Source of the DNA: Bryobacterales bacterium
GTDB taxonomy: Bacteria > Acidobacteriota > Terriglobia > Bryobacterales > Bryobacteraceae
DNA length: 33,765 nt
Reading direction: 5' to 3'
Assembly: GCA_003163855.1 (NCBI GenBank)
Contig: PLRJ01000174.1
Location: forward strand, 1 to 33,765
Shown here: piece after piece, positions 30,619 to 33,765 of the stretch
Layout: each line of letters begins with the position of its first letter
How positions within the stretch are numbered: position 1 is the stretch's first letter
The notes under the pieces: generated by a model
Told to the model about the DNA's origin: nothing
The model's input: only the letters and a program-made list of their open reading frames with translations
Databases searched by the model: none
Program-made: the position numbers and the translations under genes

Positions 30619-30909
30619 ATGCTGAAAGCAACTCCAAAGTGGTTGGGCCTGCTTTTAGAAATCTATCTACTTCTAACATTTGTCAATCTGGCCCTCTTGC
30701 TGCCGTATCCTTGGGACACAGAGCGCTGTTTACTCACAGCCGCCAGTGTAGTTGCATCTGGCGCGTGCTCATATTTCACAAGTATTAGCTTCTACAACAG
30801 CCAAAAGGAGCTCAAGCCTATCCTTTTCGCTCCTCCGTTCGTTTTATGGTGGGGCGTGACCGGTCTGAGCCTGCTCTCCCTGATGTTTTGGCGTGTTGTC
30901 GGTAAATGA
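30619..30909 (+). CDS. Small membrane protein, unknown function
   Basis: A 96-residue hydrophobic protein with about three TM helices: 8-29 (WLGLLLEIYLLLTFVNLALL), about 38-58 (CLLTAASVVASGACSYFTSI) and about 71-92 (FAPPFVLWWGVTGLSLLSLM). A short loop NSQKELKP lies between the last two. No family is recognised. It lies in the accessory insert between tig and clpX and overlaps the following small frame by ATGA. The hydrophobic pattern argues that the gene is real. Confidence 0.55.
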   Translation: MLKATPKWLGLLLEIYLLLTFVNLALLLPYPWDTERCLLTAASVVASGACSYFTSISFYNSQKELKPILFAPPFVLWWGVTGLSLLSLMFWRVVGK

Positions 30910-31094
30910 TGCTTGGCCTCGGTGAGCTAAAGCTCGAAGCCAAGGACGAAGCCGGAGTTGAGGGAACTTTGAGCGCGGGACCCGTAGAAGCATCCGCAAA
31001 AGTCGTAGCGGAGGTTAGTGCTATTACGAGTGTCAACCCAGGGACCAGCGGCGCGGTTGCCGCCAGTGGAACGGGATACAAAAACGACAGCTGA
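30906..31094 (+). CDS. Small hypothetical protein
   Basis: A 62-residue frame that begins in the ATGATG overlapping the stop of the membrane protein gene. It is rich in Ala, Gly, Val and Ser: LGELKLEAKDEAGVEGTLSA, GPVEASAKVVAEVSAITSVN, PGTSGAVAASG. There is no signal or known domain. Coupled position supports it, composition does not exclude chance. No gene is seen from 31095 to 31227. Confidence 0.35.
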   Translation: MMLGLGELKLEAKDEAGVEGTLSAGPVEASAKVVAEVSAITSVNPGTSGAVAASGTGYKNDS

Positions 31095-31227
31095 AGGCTA
31101 GGCGATGGTGTCTAGTCAAACATCCGCTTCTGCCACCCACGCTGCCTGTTGGTCCTATCTCCCCTGTACCCGCTCTTACTTTCTTAACGTTTTACGTCGT
31201 AATGTACCCTCTAAATCGAAATACTGC

Positions 31228-31236
31228 TGATATACT
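31228..31236 (+). promoter_or_regulatory. Extended -10 promoter of clpX
   Basis: TGATATACT matches the extended -10 form (TGn plus a 5/6 -10 box) and would start transcription near 31243, giving a leader of about 59 nt before the TTG start of clpX. It shows that clpX is transcribed apart from tig. No good -35 is seen. Confidence 0.5.
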
Positions 31237-31301
31237 GAAGTCGTTATCGTTCCGACTAATGCAAGGGATCTAATGATTCTTTATTCCGTAGGAGACGCAG
31301 C

Positions 31302-32573
31302 TTGAAGCGCGCCGGATCAGACGACTCCCTCCGTTGTTCGTTCTGCCATAAGAGCCAAGACGTTGTCGGTAAGCTCATTTCCTCCCCCAGTGATTACCCA
31401 CGCGCCTATATTTGCGATGAATGTATTGCGGTTTGCAATTCCATCATCGAGGACGACCGGCACGAGCAGAGCTATGGCACGCCCGGCAAGCTGCCGAGAC
31501 CGCTAGAACTCAAAGAATATCTGGACCAATACGTGATTGGCCAGGAGGCGACCAAGAAAAAACTTGCTGTCGCTGTATACAACCACTACAAACGCATCCA
31601 GCTCAACAAGCAGCGCGGCGCTGAGGTCGAGCTGTCGAAATCCAACATTCTGCTTATCGGTCCCACCGGAACCGGTAAAACCTTGTTGGCCCAGACATTG
31701 GCTCGCATCCTTGACGTGCCGTTCGCTATTGTGGATGCCACCACGCTGACAGAAGCCGGCTATGTGGGTGAAGACGTTGAGAATATCATTCTGCGCCTTC
31801 TCCAGAACGCCGATTGGGACGTCCAGCGGGCGCAGACCGGTATCATTTACATCGACGAAATCGACAAGATTGGCCGCAAGGATGAGAATCCGTCCATTAC
31901 GCGCGATGTCTCGGGCGAAGGCGTGCAGCAGGCATTGCTGAAGATTCTGGAAGGTACGGTTGCCAACGTTCCACCGCAAGGTGGGCGCAAGCATCCTCAC
32001 CAGGAGTTTACGCCAGTAGACACCACCAACATCCTCTTCATTCTTGGCGGCGCGTTCGTCGGGCTTGAGAAAGTGATCGCTCGTCGCGTTGGAACCAAGT
32101 CGATCGGTTTTGTCGCCGCCGACGAGAAAGACGCGAACCGGCGCGGCATGAATGCCGTCAGGCGTGGATCCGATCTGCTTGTACAGTGCCAGCCGGTCGA
32201 TCTCATCCGCTACGGCTTCATTCCTGAGTTCATCGGCCGCATGCCCGTGACCGCCATTCTGGAAGATTTGTCGAAAGACGCTCTCATCCAGATACTCACC
32301 AAGCCGAAAAACGCGATTGTTCGTCAATATCAGAAGTTGTTTGAGTTTGAGAATGTTAAGCTCAAATTTAGCGAAGATGCCCTGGATGCGGTTGCGCAAC
32401 TTGCCATGGAGCGCAAAGTAGGGGCACGTGGTCTCCGGATGATTTTGGAAGACTTGATGCTTGATCTGATGTACTACTTGCCGACCTTTAAAAAGGTCAA
32501 AGAGTTTGTAGTAACTAAAGAGATGGTTCTGACGCAAAAGATCAACATGGCTGTGCTGGAAAAAGCTGGTTAA
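31302..32573 (+). CDS. clpX: ATP-dependent Clp protease ATP-binding subunit ClpX
   Basis: This 423-residue AAA+ unfoldase has an N-terminal zinc-binding domain (Cys12, Cys15, Cys38, Cys41), Walker A GPTGTGKT (120-127), pore loop GYVGED (153-158), Walker B IIYIDEID (181-188) and the RKH loop (about 229-231). The ClpP-contact loop Ile268-Gly269-Phe270 is present, so the protein should still work with ClpP even though clpP is not in the window. The start is TTG with AGGAG 7 bases upstream. It delivers unfolded substrates to ClpP in the cytoplasm. Confidence 0.97.
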   Translation: MKRAGSDDSLRCSFCHKSQDVVGKLISSPSDYPRAYICDECIAVCNSIIEDDRHEQSYGTPGKLPRPLELKEYLDQYVIGQEATKKKLAVAVYNHYKRIQLNKQRGAEVELSKSNILLIGPTGTGKTLLAQTLARILDVPFAIVDATTLTEAGYVGEDVENIILRLLQNADWDVQRAQTGIIYIDEIDKIGRKDENPSITRDVSGEGVQQALLKILEGTVANVPPQGGRKHPHQEFTPVDTTNILFILGGAFVGLEKVIARRVGTKSIGFVAADEKDANRRGMNAVRRGSDLLVQCQPVDLIRYGFIPEFIGRMPVTAILEDLSKDALIQILTKPKNAIVRQYQKLFEFENVKLKFSEDALDAVAQLAMERKVGARGLRMILEDLMLDLMYYLPTFKKVKEFVVTKEMVLTQKINMAVLEKAG

Positions 32574-32761
32574 CCGCCAGCTTTGTTCAGCCGTCCATTC
32601 ATCGGCTTTCCCCAGTTCGGATAAAATTTAGATAGTAGTTGTAAACTGCAATTTGGCCTTTTAATTGTTCTTGAATTAGACGGGCTGCTACCGAATCCCC
32701 AGGGTCCTGCTTTCGCAAGACGCCTTTCCGCCTAAGAAGCATACTCAGCCAGAAAGTCACA
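32574..32761 (+). promoter_or_regulatory. clpX-lon intergenic region
   Basis: This 188-bp AT-richer gap probably carries the lon promoter. I see no CIRCE element or clear sigma-32 promoter. An antisense frame (32841 to 32599, 80 codons, with a hydrophobic segment) overlaps the lon start and is considered under findings. Confidence 0.35.
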
Positions 32762-33765
32762 ATGGTCACCACAAAAGATAAAACGGATACAAAGCGCCTG
32801 CCGATGATGCCCATCCGGGATGTCGTTATCTTTCCGTACATGATGACTCCCTTCGTAGTAGGGCGCGAGTCCAGCGTTCGAGCTTTAGAAGAAGCCCTGC
32901 TTGGCGATAAGAAAATTTTCCTGGCTACGCAGCATGATGCCCAGGTAGATGAACCTAGGCCCGACGAAATCTACTCGGTGGGCACCGTCGCCAACATCGT
33001 GCAAAGCCTGAAACAGCCCGATGGAAACATCAAGGTTCTGGTGGAAGGCGTCGAGCGCGGCAAAGTCATCTCTGTCAGCGAGGAAGAAGGCTACTTCCGC
33101 GCGGTCGTCAAAACGACCACCTTCAAAGTGGACGCCGGCACCCAGCTTGAAGCGCTAACCGGGCGCGTAACGACGCTTTTTGAGCAGTACGTAAAGCTGA
33201 GCCAGAATCTGAATTACGACACTATGCTGGCCGCCATTCGTGTGGACGATCCGGGTAAGTTGTCGGATACTGTCGGCGCCAACCTGCAACTTACTATCGA
33301 AGAAAAGCAGGAGCTACTCGAAATCTTCGATCCCATCGACCGCCTTACCCGCGTGGCCGATCTGCTGGACATCGAAATCGAGAAGCTGAACGTAGACCGT
33401 TCCATCCAGGGCCGCGTGAAGCGCCAAATGGAGCGTGCGCAGAAAGAATACTACCTTAACGAGAAGATTAAGGCGATTCAGAAGGAACTGGGCCGCGGCG
33501 AGAAGAGCGAATTCGACGAACTGAAAAAGAAAATCGAAGCCGCCGGCATGACCAAAGACGCGCAGGAAAAGGCTATGGCCGAACTCAAGCGTCTGGAAGG
33601 TATGCCGCCTATGTCGGCCGAATCTACTGTTTCGCGCAACTATCTCGAATGGCTGTTAGCCGTGCCGTGGAAGAAGCGCAGCAAGGAAATCCGCGATCTT
33701 CGTTTTGCCCGCCAGATTCTGGAAAGCGATCACTATGGTCTCGAAAAGATCAAGGAACGCATCCT
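32762..33765 (+). CDS. lon: ATP-dependent protease Lon, N-terminal part (cut by window edge)
   Basis: The frame runs from ATG 32762 to the end, giving 334 residues. It shows the Lon substrate-binding N-domain (RLPMMPIRDVVIFPYMMTPF, VGRESSVRALEEAL, EIYSVGTVANIVQSLKQPDG, NIKVLVEGVERGKV). The coiled linker follows (RQMERAQKEYYLNEKIKAIQ, then KELGRGEKSEFDELKKKIEA) and the approach to the AAA domain (NYLEWLLAVPWKKRSKE). Walker motifs and the Ser-Lys protease dyad lie beyond the window. Lon degrades damaged and regulatory proteins. Another in-frame ATG (32801) is possible; the ribosome-binding site is weak for either. Confidence 0.95.
   Translation, partial: MVTTKDKTDTKRLPMMPIRDVVIFPYMMTPFVVGRESSVRALEEALLGDKKIFLATQHDAQVDEPRPDEIYSVGTVANIVQSLKQPDGNIKVLVEGVERGKVISVSEEEGYFRAVVKTTTFKVDAGTQLEALTGRVTTLFEQYVKLSQNLNYDTMLAAIRVDDPGKLSDTVGANLQLTIEEKQELLEIFDPIDRLTRVADLLDIEIEKLNVDRSIQGRVKRQMERAQKEYYLNEKIKAIQKELGRGEKSEFDELKKKIEAAGMTKDAQEKAMAELKRLEGMPPMSAESTVSRNYLEWLLAVPWKKRSKEIRDLRFARQILESDHYGLEKIKERI

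Overview
The window looks like chromosomal DNA of a moderately GC-rich, Gram-negative-type soil bacterium. The gene content, the TPR-like proteins with TonB C-termini, the short intergenic repeats and the sequence style suggest Acidobacteriota, near the Solibacter/Bryobacter group. That assignment is an inference, because no rRNA or other decisive marker lies in the window. Most of the sequence is densely packed core genes. No tRNA, rRNA, CRISPR array or complete insertion sequence was recognised.

Layout. Positions 1-5400 are a minus-strand run: erpA-type Fe-S carrier, murQ, murA, a rhodanese, a CpxR/CpxA-like two-component system and the start of thiG (cut by the window edge). Positions 5556-8173 hold two complete ECF sigma/anti-sigma modules facing each other, with a Spy/CpxP-like membrane protein between them. 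Positions 8271-11791 are on the plus strand: a DUF2853 protein, thrS behind a leader hairpin, and a HpnI/ceramide-glucosyltransferase-like enzyme. Positions 12187-16559 are on the minus strand: two tandem TonB-C-terminal paralogues and a penicillin-acylase-family hydrolase. Positions 16604-21796 carry a CNNM/CorC-like transporter protein, an EamA exporter, a LolA-like exported protein, OsmC, transaldolase with a clear terminator, and a small exported protein. That last gene starts inside a perfect 20-bp palindrome and is followed by a MarR regulator (to 22264). Then come folK, ruvB and ruvA (minus), metK and an ahcY-like gene (plus), tig, an accessory insert, clpX and the 5' part of lon.

The points of most interest are these. 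(1) The usual tig-clpP-clpX-lon order is broken: clpP is absent and about 2.7 kb of accessory DNA lies between tig and clpX. (2) That insert carries an HNH nuclease with a small partner gene, and what I read as an orphan polymorphic-toxin C-terminal domain, apparently inactivated by a 1-nt frameshift, followed by an intact immunity-like gene. (3) The ahcY-like protein beside metK is of the short archaeal/Thermotoga type and differs at several residues that are nearly invariant in S-adenosylhomocysteine hydrolases, so it may have another substrate. (4) A two-copy structured repeat (GGGGACAC...GTGTCCCC with a conserved loop) and a separate 27-bp inverted/direct repeat cluster all sit between convergent genes. 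(5) A MarR-type operator lies exactly over a start codon.

Functional links: murA/murQ connect peptidoglycan synthesis and recycling next to an envelope-stress-type two-component system; metK/ahcY form a methyl-cycle operon; tig, clpX and lon form a proteostasis cluster; ruvA/ruvB form a recombination pair coupled to folK.
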